From NCBI GenBank assembly GCA_023374045.1, contig CM041777.1, positions 86,732,300-86,796,299 on the forward strand: DNA of 64,000 nt. The letters run 5' to 3'. How positions within the stretch are numbered: position 1 is the stretch's first letter; every line of letters begins with the position of its first letter. The DNA comes from Limonium bicolor (Eukaryota > Streptophyta > Magnoliopsida > Caryophyllales > Plumbaginaceae). The position numbers were made by a program, and so were the translations under genes. Below the pieces are notes generated by a model, which saw only the letters and a program-made list of their open reading frames with translations, made no database searches and was not told the origin of the DNA. Positions 10,983 to 21,269 of the stretch are shown here, in pieces.

Positions 10983-12700
10983 CCTTTCAAGAGATCTATC
11001 AGCATTATATTTGATAGTGAAGATCCACTTACAATTAATAACATTCTTGCCAAGAGGTTTAGTCACAATGTCCCTAATATGATTTGTTCACGAGCTCTAA
11101 TTTCCTCCTACATAGCATCACTCCACTCTTTCTTGCCCAAAGCTTCAAAAACAAAGTTGGTATTTGGATTTGACTAAAGCTTTTAACAAACAAGGCATGA
11201 GGAGATAAATGTTGAAGGTAACAAATTTAGCAAGAGGATAGAGGAGGTTTGGTGCACAGATGTACAGCTTTTTGTAAGACAATTGGTAGAGAGGGTTTTA
11301 GAGGATAATAATTCATGGTCAATTAGAGGGTTGTAAGTCAGGAAAGGATGATTGTTGATTAGATCGAGATGGCAATGGATCCAGTGAGGTAGGTGGTGTG
11401 TTGATGACGGTTGAGAGTTGGATGATATAGGAGTTCATCAAGAAGAGAGTGATGTGGGTCAGTGGGTGTTTGATATAGTGTACATACGAAGAGGTGGAGT
11501 TTGAGGATCCTGAGATGAAAGTAGAGAAGTGGTAAAGTTGGAGTAAAAGCGGTGAAGTTCATGAATTGAAAAGTATCATCAGCGGTGAAAACCTGTATGT
11601 AGTAGGATTGTAGCACTTGTATCCTTTTGGGTTGGGGCATAGCCTAGAAAGATACACTTAGTAGATTATGGGTTTTATCTATAGAGGTTTTGTTTTAACG
11701 AGGCAAGTGCTTGAGGCGCCATAGTACTACTTGGTGGTTTGTAAGTTGGTTTATTTTGAATAAAATGCATTATATCAAAAAATAAAACTTAGTAGATTAT
11801 AGGTTCGATTTCCCACTGTGAGGTGGAAGGGTATGAACAAAAATTAGTAACACCCAAACACCACTCAGAAGAGTTTTTGGAGAGGGAAGAAGTGACAACG
11901 GCACGTGAGGGGGGACTTATTTTAGAGAACATGAGAAAGCAAGTTATTGATAAAAGACAAGTTGTGAGAGTGGCTTCCCCCAACAATAATTAGGACAATT
12001 TGACTAGAAGAGTAAAGCACGACTTACTTTGATAAGGTGGTGACTTTTAATTTCAGCAGAACTGTTTTGATGAGGTGTGAATGGACACAAAGACTCACTA
12101 ACATCACTATGAATAAGAAAATAATGAGAACGAATTGTTGCAATACTTTGAGGACGGGATACACAAGAATGCTTAGCAAGTTCACACATCACATTCAAAG
12201 TTGGAAATATCAATACCGGTAAAAAGACTAGGATATATGGTATTTAAAACATGAAAGGATGGATGACTTAGACGCCTATAATGGGGCCAATGGTGTTGGT
12301 ATTAGCAGTGACAGAGGCAAGGGCTTTTTATGGGAACTTGGAGACAACATGTGCATCAAGATAGTATAGACCATCCCTTTGCTTAGTAGTTCCATTTGTC
12401 CTCCCTATGGGAAGATCTTGCAGGATACACCATGAGGGGGAAAACAGCAGAGCAGTTACAATCAACAGAAGTTGATAGATAGAAGCAAGATTCATGGTCA
12501 GGTTGGGAGCATGTACAATATTCTTTAGATGCAATTGAGTGAAAGAATAACCGTGTGATGTCCAGCGACACGTGTAGAGGTGTCATCAGCAGTGATGTGG
12601 TTAGTTGTGTAACAAGGATGATAAGGAAAAAATAAAGAGGAGGCGGCAGTCATATGAGAGGTGGCACATGAGTCTAAGATCCATTTGGAGCGTGTGTAAC
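10983..12700 (-). pseudogene. Ty1-copia pol remnant (right part of the split element)
   Basis: On the minus strand, reading from 12700 down, this shows the protease box 'WILDSCATSHMT' (the usual Gly after DS is Cys) near 12690-12620. Next come the region before integrase ('HAPNLTMNLASI') near 12510 and a damaged integrase near 12213-12004 ('CELAKHS', 'LIHSDV'), most of its core deleted before a degenerate 'CPFTPHQN' block. The linker follows near 11640-11360, then the start of RT ('NCKWIF' type) near 11050-10988. RT continues at 669-1. Many stops and shifts. The upstream limit near 12700 is approximate and no LTR is visible. Confidence 0.87.
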
Positions 12701-14120
12701 AGACACTCCTATCTAATAACTATAGAAATCATAAAGAAACTATTTCCTAAACTATTGTTGTGTATTCGGTATATCAACAAACATGAATATAAAAAACTTG
12801 TATAAACTGATACTATTAGAATGTTGGGATGGATCATGATAAGCTTAACATATTCTTCTAGAACAAGATCTAATGTAATAATAAAGTTCCTAAATTTATC
12901 ATCAGGCATGATCTTACTTCTTTAGGAAAAAAGGGGATCATCCTCCTCAACTCTCATCCAGATAGAAAGGAACCATAAACGAATCTACTCAACTAAAAAG
13001 AATCAACATGATATGGAAGAGATGATGTTAGAAGTGATTCAAAAGGAGCTGGTGACTCAGAGGGAATTGCATCCAATAAATTTTCGCTTCCCCGTTAACT
13101 AAATGCAGAGCACTTGTATTTTCAGTGGAAATATGATGAACCCTCGAATCTCAGAAAACAGAAACACACACTCTTCAAGTCTCTACAGCCATAGATTTTC
13201 ACATGTTATAGGCCTTTCATCAATTATCATGTTAGTCTGGGATTTGTTTCAATTGTGCCAAAGGAGATCTTGTTTCTGATTATGAGCATCTACTTTCTCT
13301 TATTAACTAGATATGCATCATCAATAATTCAATATCACATCCCATGTGTCAATATTGACTTAACGTTATGCACTTTGATCTCTAAGTATATTTCAAACCT
13401 AATCCCCTCAGAATCACCAAGTTGTTCATCCAACTACTAACTCCTGAAATCGATGAATGTATGCATTACACATATCAAACCTGTAACAGTATTCAGAAGC
13501 AAACCTCTCTTGGGCCTAAATATGTTGCTCGCTTGAAACCAATTTTCAAAGGATGTCATTGTTCTCTATATGTACTTTTATTACTATCTTTGCTTGAAAA
13601 GACTGTCATCGAAATTTTTGACCCACTAATACATTGAAGATGAGGTTATATGATTTATAAAGCTTCATAACATAACGATGAGGCTCGACGTTTCCCTAGC
13701 TAGCATATAGAGGATATTTGCCTGATTACTTTGCACTTCAGCATGATTATATCATTCATGATTGATCCCTCCTAATAGTTTAGAACAGATGCCGTTGCAG
13801 AATAGACAAAGGTTTGATTGCCTTCAATACTTCCATTTTATTCAGAGAGACGGCAGCTGTTACCTTATCCCTCCACCACGACTGGGGTGTACAGATCACA
13901 CCAAGAGACAAATGGCAAACTAGTTCCAACACGCCTCATCAATCTAGGTACAAATATCAACTCCGAACTTCCCACCTTCAAAAAGCCTCTTTCCATCAAA
14001 GAATTTATTGGATACGTACTAATATCATCACCAGGCATCCGTGCCCGAAATGAAAGAAAGCCTAGACGCAGCTTAATCCTAGAGAGTATTGAATGAATAC
14101 TGAGTGACTAGGGAACCCAA
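12701..14120. other. No gene recognised (probably intron of the hydrolase gene)
   Basis: AT-rich sequence between the copia remnant and the hydrolase exon. At 13800-14096 both strands are open for 75-90 codons (plus-strand ATG at 13818; minus-strand frame from about 14095), but I recognise neither product. None of the conserved downstream hydrolase exons could be found here on the minus strand. Confidence 0.5.
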
Positions 14121-14470
14121 TATTCCGGGCTCTAAACATACTTCCAAATCATTGAGCGCCGGAATAAGAACTGAAAAAACGCAACGAGAAGCAATCGGAA
14201 AACCCAGGCCAACAACGAAGATCTACCAAGAAGGATAACAAAAATATCAAGCAACATAAGAACTAAGCATTTATTACCCCTTGGTTTCCCCCAACTGACG
14301 AGCCTTGGACAAATGGAAAGAACAGACAGACGACACCAATAAAACATTTAAATAAAAAAGGAAACAAACTAAAAGAAGATGAAGTGTGTAACAGCCGGAC
14401 GTAGTGCAAACAAATTTTGATAGCAAAAAGAAAAGGGAAAACGAAATCAGCAGAGGAGACGAAGACTGAC

Positions 14471-14686
14471 CTGAGCGGAATTTGAGCCATACTTGAAGAG
14501 AACACCACGGAACTGGTTCTTCCCGGCAATGGGGCCATCTCCACCCCGAGTAGCCGAGGTAGAGGCTTTGGCGGTTAACGACTTGGTCGAACGACCCCGA
14601 ACAATGCCGGAAAACCACGAAGTGGTGGTAGCGGAAGAGGAAGAGGATGCAGTGGAGGGATTAGATACGGAAGCAGAAAGGTTCAT
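14471..14686 (-). CDS. First exon of a DUF1749-type alpha/beta-hydrolase gene (partial)
   Basis: This exon encodes 72 residues. The N-terminus is Ser/Thr-rich, then 'WFSGIVRGRS' at residues 24-33, a Gly-rich linker, and 'NQFRGVLFKYG' at 57-67. That combination is the N-terminus of plant DUF1749 (UPF0613-type) alpha/beta-hydrolase proteins. The exon ends in ...CAG followed by a GT donor (gtcagt) where the family continues with 'VAFKTGD'. The start at 14686 is chosen because the homologous region begins there; an in-frame ATG at 14788 is also possible. The catalytic nucleophile region, more than 200 residues in all, should follow to the left. It is not in 12.7-14.4 kb, and the nested transposons at 1-12.7 kb occupy that side. 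The remaining exons either lie beyond the window across a huge intron, or are lost. The N-terminus may be an organelle targeting peptide (inference). Confidence 0.72.
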
Positions 14687-14944
14687 TCTCTTTGTCTGCC
14701 TCAAAACTCCTTCACATAGACTTTGGTAAATTCCAAGAAATCCGCGACGGCGGCGGCTGCTGCTGCAGTTGAGACTTGAGATGATCACGGCGGGATACCA
14801 GGCGACGATGGTCGTAAAATTGAAAAGAACGATTAGATAATCAAGTGGTAACTATCAACGGGACGAGAGGAGTTCGCTCATCGCTGAGTTAACAGCAGGG
14901 AAGGCAATGGGTGATGGGTGCCCCTTTGAATATAGATAGTAGTA

Positions 14945-15330
14945 GGGCATCCACAATGGATTAGTTTTTCTTACGTATTCCTAGGTGCCATGTAATCAAA
15001 ATATATATTTTATTATCTAACAATCTATCATTTGTTCAACCTACAATAATGGAGTTCTTAATCTTCTCACTCCTCCTATATTTTTCTCTCACTATTTCTT
15101 TTTTATTTTACTCGTATATCTATTCACTCAAACAAGCAATATTTTACCTATTAATTAAAATCAAAAGCATATTTTCAGTCGATGCAGTACTACCAACCAA
15201 TCAAAACAATTTTCCGTACGTTCCTTATTTAAGCAACGATGAAAGAGAAAGTGGGTGGATTCACACCACTGCAGACTTTTTTTTATTTTCTTCTGACAAT
15301 TTTGGGGAATCCACACCACTGTGGATGCCC
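14945..15330. mobile_element. PIF/Harbinger-like (Tourist-type) MITE
   Basis: Terminal inverted repeat gggcatccacaatgg at the left and its imperfect complement ending ...gtggatgccc at the right, about 386 bp, with TA(A)-type flanks. It lies just upstream of the hydrolase exon, about 260 bp from its ATG, so it may be in that gene's promoter. The small plus-strand open frame inside is not credible as a gene. Confidence 0.7.
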
Positions 15331-15360
15331 TAAGGGTTATTAAAATTCCCTGATTGGGTC

Positions 15361-16219
15361 ACTACGTTCAGTCGGTTTTCACTTCGCTCAGTCGGAAAAA
15401 GACTATTTTGCCCCTACTACAATAATTTTCAAATATTTCTATATTTACCCACAATTTATGATATATTACAAGGTGACCCCAAATTTCATTATATAAGGAA
15501 TTGAATATGATATGAAATCATATTCAAATTCAGAAATTCTAAAGTTAGAGAGATAAAGAGAGGAAATGGTTTCTTTCGGAAGTTTGAAGAAAAAAACTGT
15601 TCGGTAAGAGTAAAAAAGATGGAGGAAATGCTGAATTGGGTGTTCCAGAAATACTAGATGAGTATGCAGATGATGTTAGGAGCGAAGAGTACTCACGAGG
15701 AGCTCATTCTGAGGTATTTTCTGTTGTTATTTTAGCAATTTATGTATAAAGTAGCTAGAATATATACAAAACTGAACGAAAAAAGCAAGGAAAAAACGCC
15801 GTGCCCACCCCGGAAATGGCGCGCCTGCGCCGTCTCTTTCTCGCGCGCGCCTGCGCGCACCCAGGCTTAGCCGCGCCGCGCCCACCCTGCTCACCCGCTC
15901 ACCGCGCCCACGCTGGCCACCTCGCGCCCCCGCCCACCCTGATCAACGCGCGCCTGCGCGCATCCCTTGATGCGGACGCACGGCGCCGGCGTCTTTAGGT
16001 CGGCGCCTGCGCCGGTGCCCGTTTTTCAAATCGCTGTATCTTCTTCGTTATTGCTCCGTTTTTCGATCCGTTTGCGCCGTTGCGTTTGTCTTTTCATGTA
16101 CTTTACGATGATATACTTTGCTGATTATTTTGATGGCTTATGTGTGATTTATTCTAAAGTACGTAGTATTAGGGTTTACGAGTAGCACTTGATGAATAAC
16201 GACGTTTTTCTGCTTAGGG
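15361..16219 (+). repeat. Left terminal inverted repeat region of the Mutator-like element
   Basis: The outer 40 bp carry the 'ttcgctcagtcgg' repeats. An AT-rich promoter-like stretch follows, then a very GC-rich block (15797-16018) with repeated gcgcctgcgc-type words. Last is a ~200-bp stretch (16020-16219) mirrored at 24389-24186. The conserved inner part ends exactly at a splice acceptor (tgcttag, 16211-16217) that opens the main transposase exon. Confidence 0.8.
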
Positions 16220-18300
16220 TGATAACGATGATGAATTCGAGGATGCGAACGTAGACACAAGTCATGTATTTAATAGTAGCCTAGTCTTTGGCGATGCAGA
16301 GGAGGCGGTTGGTTATGCGTTTCGCACCGGAGAGGCTAATAATATTTATCTAATCAGACAGACTAAGCGAGACGACGGTGAAGTAATACTAACGTGTGAG
16401 AGGTACGGCAAGCATAGGCCACGGGTTAGCACAGGAGAATCGTCATCGTCGAGTCAAAGGCCACGGCGTGCCACGAAGAAATGCAACTGCCCTTTCCGCC
16501 TAAGCATCAGGGGTGGGGTTCAGACGGGCTGGTCTGTCTTGGTAATGGTCCCGACGCACAACCACGCGTTAGCGAGGAACCCACAATCTCACTTCGTCCG
16601 GCCTCGCTTTAGCGTCGACGAAAGGGCAAGCATGAAAAGTTTGTACAGGAGTGGTGTTGCGCCTAGGCAGATGTGGGCCCATTTACATGACAAGAACCCT
16701 GAAAGTACTGCAGACAAGACATCGATTCATAACCTAGTTTCGAAATTCAGAAAAGAAGATCGTGGCGGACGTACAGATGTAGCGTCCTTCATGCACTCGC
16801 TAGATGAACGTAATTATAGTTGGTGGTCCGAGAAAGATGCAAGTAAGTGTCGGCACATCTGTTCAGTGTTGGTTTATTTGTCTGTTAATCACTTTAAATG
16901 TTAGTTCTAATTAAATATCCATTTTGCAGGGAATCCATCTAGGCTGGGTCTTGTCTTGTTTGCGCACCCTTTTTCGCTGACGCTCGTTAAGATGTTTCCT
17001 TATGTAGTGCTCATTGATAGCACTTACAAGACGAACATGTACAAGGTGCCTCTAGTGGAGTTCGTCGGAGTCACGTCGTGCGGCAAGAACTTCTGCATAG
17101 CGTTCTGTTTTGCGGTCAGAGAGGATGAGTCTGCATACACGTGGATGCTTAATCAGCTGACGAAGGTGTTGATCTATCCTCCAAATGTGTTTGTCACTGA
17201 CAATGAAAAGGCGCTAGTGAAAGCACTTTCAGTGGTATATCCTTCTGTACCACATCTTCTATGTCGTTGGCATATATGCAAGAATGTGGCTGCCAATGCG
17301 CTTAAGATAATGCATATTGACCGTGACAGAGTCAATTTAGTAGTGCATCGGTGGAAGCGACTAGTTTACGCCTCAACTATTGCGAAGTACGATGAACAGT
17401 ACGGGAAATTAGTACACTCCTACGGCGCCAACAATCCTTTCGTTGTGTACTTGAACAACACATGGCTATGTCAGCGTGAGAAATTTTGTGAGGTATGGGT
17501 TAAGAGATTCAGGCATTTCGGCAACACATCTACCAACAGGTTAGCTTAACTTTAATTGTCAACATGTTCTGTTGTTTGTATTGGTATGTTTCCCATTTAT
17601 CTGATACTAATTGACTTCCAATGTGTAGGGCGGAGAGCGCCCACTCAGCTCTAAAGTGTTGGCTTCATACATCCACCGGATCTCTAGACACATGCTTCGA
17701 CAGCATACATAGATTCGTCGAAGGGCAACATTTTCACATTAAACAAGACTTCGAGTTCTCCATTGACAGAAGGGTTTCGGAAGACCAGCAAGTCCCATTT
17801 TTATTTCTGGTCAATCAAGTGAGCCTCAAATGTTTGGAAATACTCCAGGATCAGCTGAGAAGCGGGAGGTGCGATATTGACCACACAACATCGTACGAAG
17901 ATGTTTGTGCGTTTACTTCGACCATGGGATTACCGTGCGCGTTTCGTATGTTTCAGTACATTCAAGCCGTCTGAATATACCAGTTGAAGAAGTGCATATC
18001 TTCTGGCGAACACTCAGATACGACGCACAACAAGAATTTGAAGCACAACGCCAAACATACGATGAGTCGTATAGCACAGAGGAACAACTCTCATGTGTAG
18101 GTTTATGGTATGATGATCTGTCTCAGCGGTATGATCCTACGACGATTGAACAAGCGTTCAACGCGTGGAAGCCAATATGGGAGCCCGAGGATGATCACAC
18201 TGGTTTACAGCCACCAGAGGTGAAGGTGCCTAAGGGAAGGCCCACTACCAAAAAAAGAAGAGGCCAAACACTAGGGACAAGTCCGAGCACGAGCATTTAG
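15608..18300 (+). CDS. MULE transposase (FAR1/mudrA type), frame-shifted
   Basis: Cut-and-paste transposase of the Mutator superfamily. Probable exons: about 15608-15713, 16218-16842, 16930-17539, 17629-~18300, with GT-AG junctions in phase; the first-exon start is uncertain. The FAR1-like zinc-binding N-terminus lies near 16320-16570 (C residues, then 'VPTHNHALA'). The MULE catalytic core is in exon 3: first Asp in 'VVLIDSTYKTN' near 17000, second Asp in 'FVTDNEKAL' near 17190. The catalytic Glu is in 'RAESAHSAL' near 17635, after the splice. A SWIM-like finger near 17905-17950 has 'GLPCAFRM' where 'GLPCAHRI' is usual, so a metal-binding His is replaced by Phe. The frame breaks near 17970 (one base missing), after which sequence continues to 18300. 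A second shift at the A7 run 18250-18256 would join it to the OTU protease. The DDE residues are intact. Confidence 0.85.
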
Positions 18301-19145
18301 GTCTTGGAAACCGTGGTCCGCCCCTACGACGTTCGCAGTCTCAGCGACGCTCGACAGCACCCCAAAGTACAAGTGATCATGGGCCGTCAATGCAACACAG
18401 TCAATCACAGCGTTGGTCATCTGAGCGAATGAGTCAAACTGGAGAAGGACCGACAATGCAACACAATCCACCTCAACAACATGCACCATATCCGACATAC
18501 TGGAGCCCCTGGAAATACTCGTCGTATTGGACTGACCTCGATCCGCAATTAGGTAATTATATTATAGGTTACAGGGAGATAGTGGGTGATGGAAACTGTG
18601 GGTTTCGAGCCATTGCTGATGCCGTGTACAACGATGAAAGCCTATGGAAACAGGTTAGACGTGCATGCTTGGATGAGCTGGAGGATAGAAGAGATTGGTG
18701 GTTAAATAAAGTTGAACGAGTTTGGTACGATAGACAGTACCATCGACTGAATTGGTTTGCAGACACATTTGCACCATCACAATACTGGATTGAAATTCTA
18801 GATATTGGTGTCATCTTGTGCACTGTATACCACATTGCGCTTATCAGTTTTTCAAAAGGATACGATGGTAAGGCTACTGGGTTGGTCGCACTGCCGCTAC
18901 GTGATGATCGGGGGTTAGGTCGTCCAACAGCAGAGGTCACTCTTGCATGTGTCGCTGAGCAGTCTCATTTCATTAGACTCCAAACAGTCGAAAATTGTCC
19001 AGTCCCAATCTTGAATCCGATGTGGCGACGTTGGCATGAGCCCTCAGTTACAGCTTATATTGATCCGTACTTACCGCGCAATGCAGAGTGGTACAGATTG
19101 TTTCCCCCAATTGGTGAACCAGGACGCTTGATTATAGAAGATTAG
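18258..19145 (+). CDS. OTU-type cysteine protease domain, C-terminal part of the transposase polyprotein
   Basis: An OTU deubiquitinase-like domain. The motif 'VGDGNCGFRA' near 18577-18606 supplies the catalytic Asp and Cys, and 'SHFIRL' near 18963 supplies the His, so the triad looks complete. The first Met in frame is at 18390, but the frame is open upstream to the A-run at 18250. The upstream residues (RPNTRDKSEHEHLG) look like the linker seen in plant FAR1/MULE-OTU fusion proteins. I infer that it was made as one protein with the transposase and is now out of frame by one base. It ends at a TAG at 19143-19145, about 50 bp before the tandem repeat. Transposon-borne OTU proteases are known in plants; the substrate here is unknown. 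Confidence 0.8.
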   Translation, partial: KRPNTRDKSEHEHLGLGNRGPPLRRSQSQRRSTAPQSTSDHGPSMQHSQSQRWSSERMSQTGEGPTMQHNPPQQHAPYPTYWSPWKYSSYWTDLDPQLGNYIIGYREIVGDGNCGFRAIADAVYNDESLWKQVRRACLDELEDRRDWWLNKVERVWYDRQYHRLNWFADTFAPSQYWIEILDIGVILCTVYHIALISFSKGYDGKATGLVALPLRDDRGLGRPTAEVTLACVAEQSHFIRLQTVENCPVPILNPMWRRWHEPSVTAYIDPYLPRNAEWYRLFPPIGEPGRLIIED

Positions 19146-19198
19146 AATTTGTAAATTTTGTTGAATTCTTTGTATGCCATTAGTATATTCAAGAAGCA

Positions 19199-20495
19199 TT
19201 GTGATGTTTTGCAAGATTAATGTATTGAAGAAGGACATTGAAAATTTTGAGTGTTTTAGTGTCTCATGTTGATACAGTGGATTATACTTTATCTAATAAA
19301 AGCAAATTCATCGTAGATACAATGCGTTCTAACACTACTGCTGTTAGCGACTCAACGTCCTACAAAGAATTTAGACCACCCAGATTGGCATTGATCTTAA
19401 GAAGCACATATGACACCTAATTTACCAAAAAAAAGTTGTACAATATTTCATCTGTTGCTAATGATCGAATTTTGCCCATCTGTGTTTCTAACCGCTGGAC
19501 AAGATGCTGATCCTTACTTGGTCAACCAAGGGTAACTTTTCAAGTATACCTTCGATCACAACATCAGCAAGGTTACTGGTAATGAATGCTTTTTGGCCAT
19601 CAGTAATCGTAGGTTGAATACCATACTAATAGTGAATACGTATAGTGACTTCATGTTGAGTGGATGCTTTTATCCCGTTAGTGAACAACTTTGTGATGTT
19701 TTGCAAGATTAATGTATTGAAGAAGGACATTGAAAATTTTGAGTGTTTTAGTGTCTCATGTTGATACAGTGGATTATACTTTATCTAATAAAAGCAAATT
19801 CATCGTAGATACAATGCGTTCTAACACTACTGCTGTTAGCGACTCAACGTCCTACAAAGAATTTAGACCACCCAGATTGGCATTGATCTTAAGAAGCACA
19901 TATGACACCTAATTTACCAAAAAAAAGTTGTACAATATTTCATCTGTTGCTAATGATCGAATTTTGGCCCATCTGTGTTTCTAACCGCTGGACAAGATGC
20001 TGATCCTTACTTGGTCAACCAAGGGTAACTTTTCAAGTATACCTTCGATCACAACATCAGCAAGGTTACTGGTAATGAATGCTTTTTGGCCATCAGTAAT
20101 CGTAGGTTGAATACCATACTAATAGTGAATACGTATAGTGACTTCATGTTGAGTGGATGCTTTTATCCCGTTAGTGAACAACTTTGTGATGTTTTGCAAG
20201 ATTAATGTATTGAAGAAGGACATTGAAAATTTTGAGTGTTTTAGTGTCTCATGTTGATACAGTGGATTATACTTTATCTAATAAAAGCAAATTCATCGTA
20301 GATACAATGCGTTCTAACACTACTGCTGTTAGCGACTCAACGTCCTACAAAGAATTTAGACCACCCAGATGGCATTGATCTTAAGAAGCACATATGACAC
20401 CTAATTTACCAAAAAAAAAATTGTACAATATTTCATCTGTTGCTAATGATCGAATTTGGCCCATCTGTGTTTCTAACCGCTGGACAAGATGCTGA
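19199..20495 (+). repeat. 492-bp tandem repeat, 2.6 copies, inside the Mutator-like element
   Basis: Units are 19199-19690, 19691-20183 and 20184-20495 (the third is cut off). They are almost identical, differing only by single-base indels (for example tttgccc/tttggccc and agattggc/agatggc). Each unit begins ttgtgatgttttgcaag. The array lies between the 3' ends of the two convergent genes and probably includes 3' untranslated sequence. Repeated 60-codon open frames in it (19238 and 19730) are by-products. Confidence 0.95.
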
Positions 20496-20720
20496 AAAAA
20501 ATGTTTTTTTTACTAATTAATTGTACACATATTTGAAACATATTTTTAAGACTTCAAAAGCGATTATATTTTAGAGTTTCATTTTCAATCAACATTGTTC
20601 ACACATCATTTCTCATAATGTTACAACTTATTCCACACACACATCTCATTTTAAACCTTTAAACAAAAAAAACGGTTGTGATGACTACTAGTACATGAAA
20701 GCCAAATATGGATGCACTGA

Positions 20721-21173
20721 TCAAGCGGGAGGAGGTCGTCTCCTCGTACTAGCCCTGTACCGTGAATTGTGTTCCCTACGGTCCGCCTCAGCCCTGCTTC
20801 GTATTACATCTAGGTCTTCGAAGTCTGAATCATCTTCATACTTCACAAGAATCCTAACTCTTTCCATTATTTCTCCAAGGTCTAAGAAGTTCTGCAACAT
20901 CATGCATACGTCCGCATCGGTTAGTAAATCGACGATAGAGTCGTTGTACAGATCTTGGTCCATCCTAAGGTAGACAATGGAAAAGACGTTGAGTTGCTGA
21001 TTATCAAAATGTGATCTGACAATTTGATTTAATGAAGCTGTTAGGTGGTTAACACTTCTCGGAGTTCTAATTTCTGTATTGATCACTGCCCATCCCGGAG
21101 CACGTTGGAACCGTGCCCCGTATTCATTGAGTGCGGTGTAATGGTTCACGTGAATTGCAAAGGGAATTGACAT
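20721..21173 (-). CDS. Unidentified 150-codon ORF in the Mutator-like element
   Basis: An uninterrupted minus-strand frame of 150 codons starts about 100 bp after the mobile-domain gene ends and is read in the same direction. I do not recognise the product. It is acidic in the middle, with stretches such as 'LVKYEDDSDFEDLD' near residues 107-120, and ends in an Arg/Pro-rich tail (STRRRPPPA). No signal peptide or membrane segment. The ATG directly follows a possible acceptor (cattag), so it may be a 3' exon of the mobile-domain gene instead of a separate gene. Being open in an element whose other genes carry frame breaks makes it worth testing as a third element protein. Confidence 0.5.
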   Translation of the reverse strand: MSIPFAIHVNHYTALNEYGARFQRAPGWAVINTEIRTPRSVNHLTASLNQIVRSHFDNQQLNVFSIVYLRMDQDLYNDSIVDLLTDADVCMMLQNFLDLGEIMERVRILVKYEDDSDFEDLDVIRSRAEADRREHNSRYRASTRRRPPPA

Positions 21174-21269
21174 CCTAATGACATAAACAAGAATGAATTA
21201 TTTAAAAATGAAATAAACATAAATTAAAATTACAATAACCACATCAGTTTAAGCATCAATACAGAATGT

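Noticed and set aside
13814..14096. Plus-strand exon candidate (79 and 92 codons)
   Set aside because: Both strands are open, no recognisable domain and no clear splice context, so not called as a gene.
19238..19912. Two identical 60-codon ORFs
   Set aside because: They lie in the 492-bp tandem repeat and recur only because the DNA is duplicated; no protein features.
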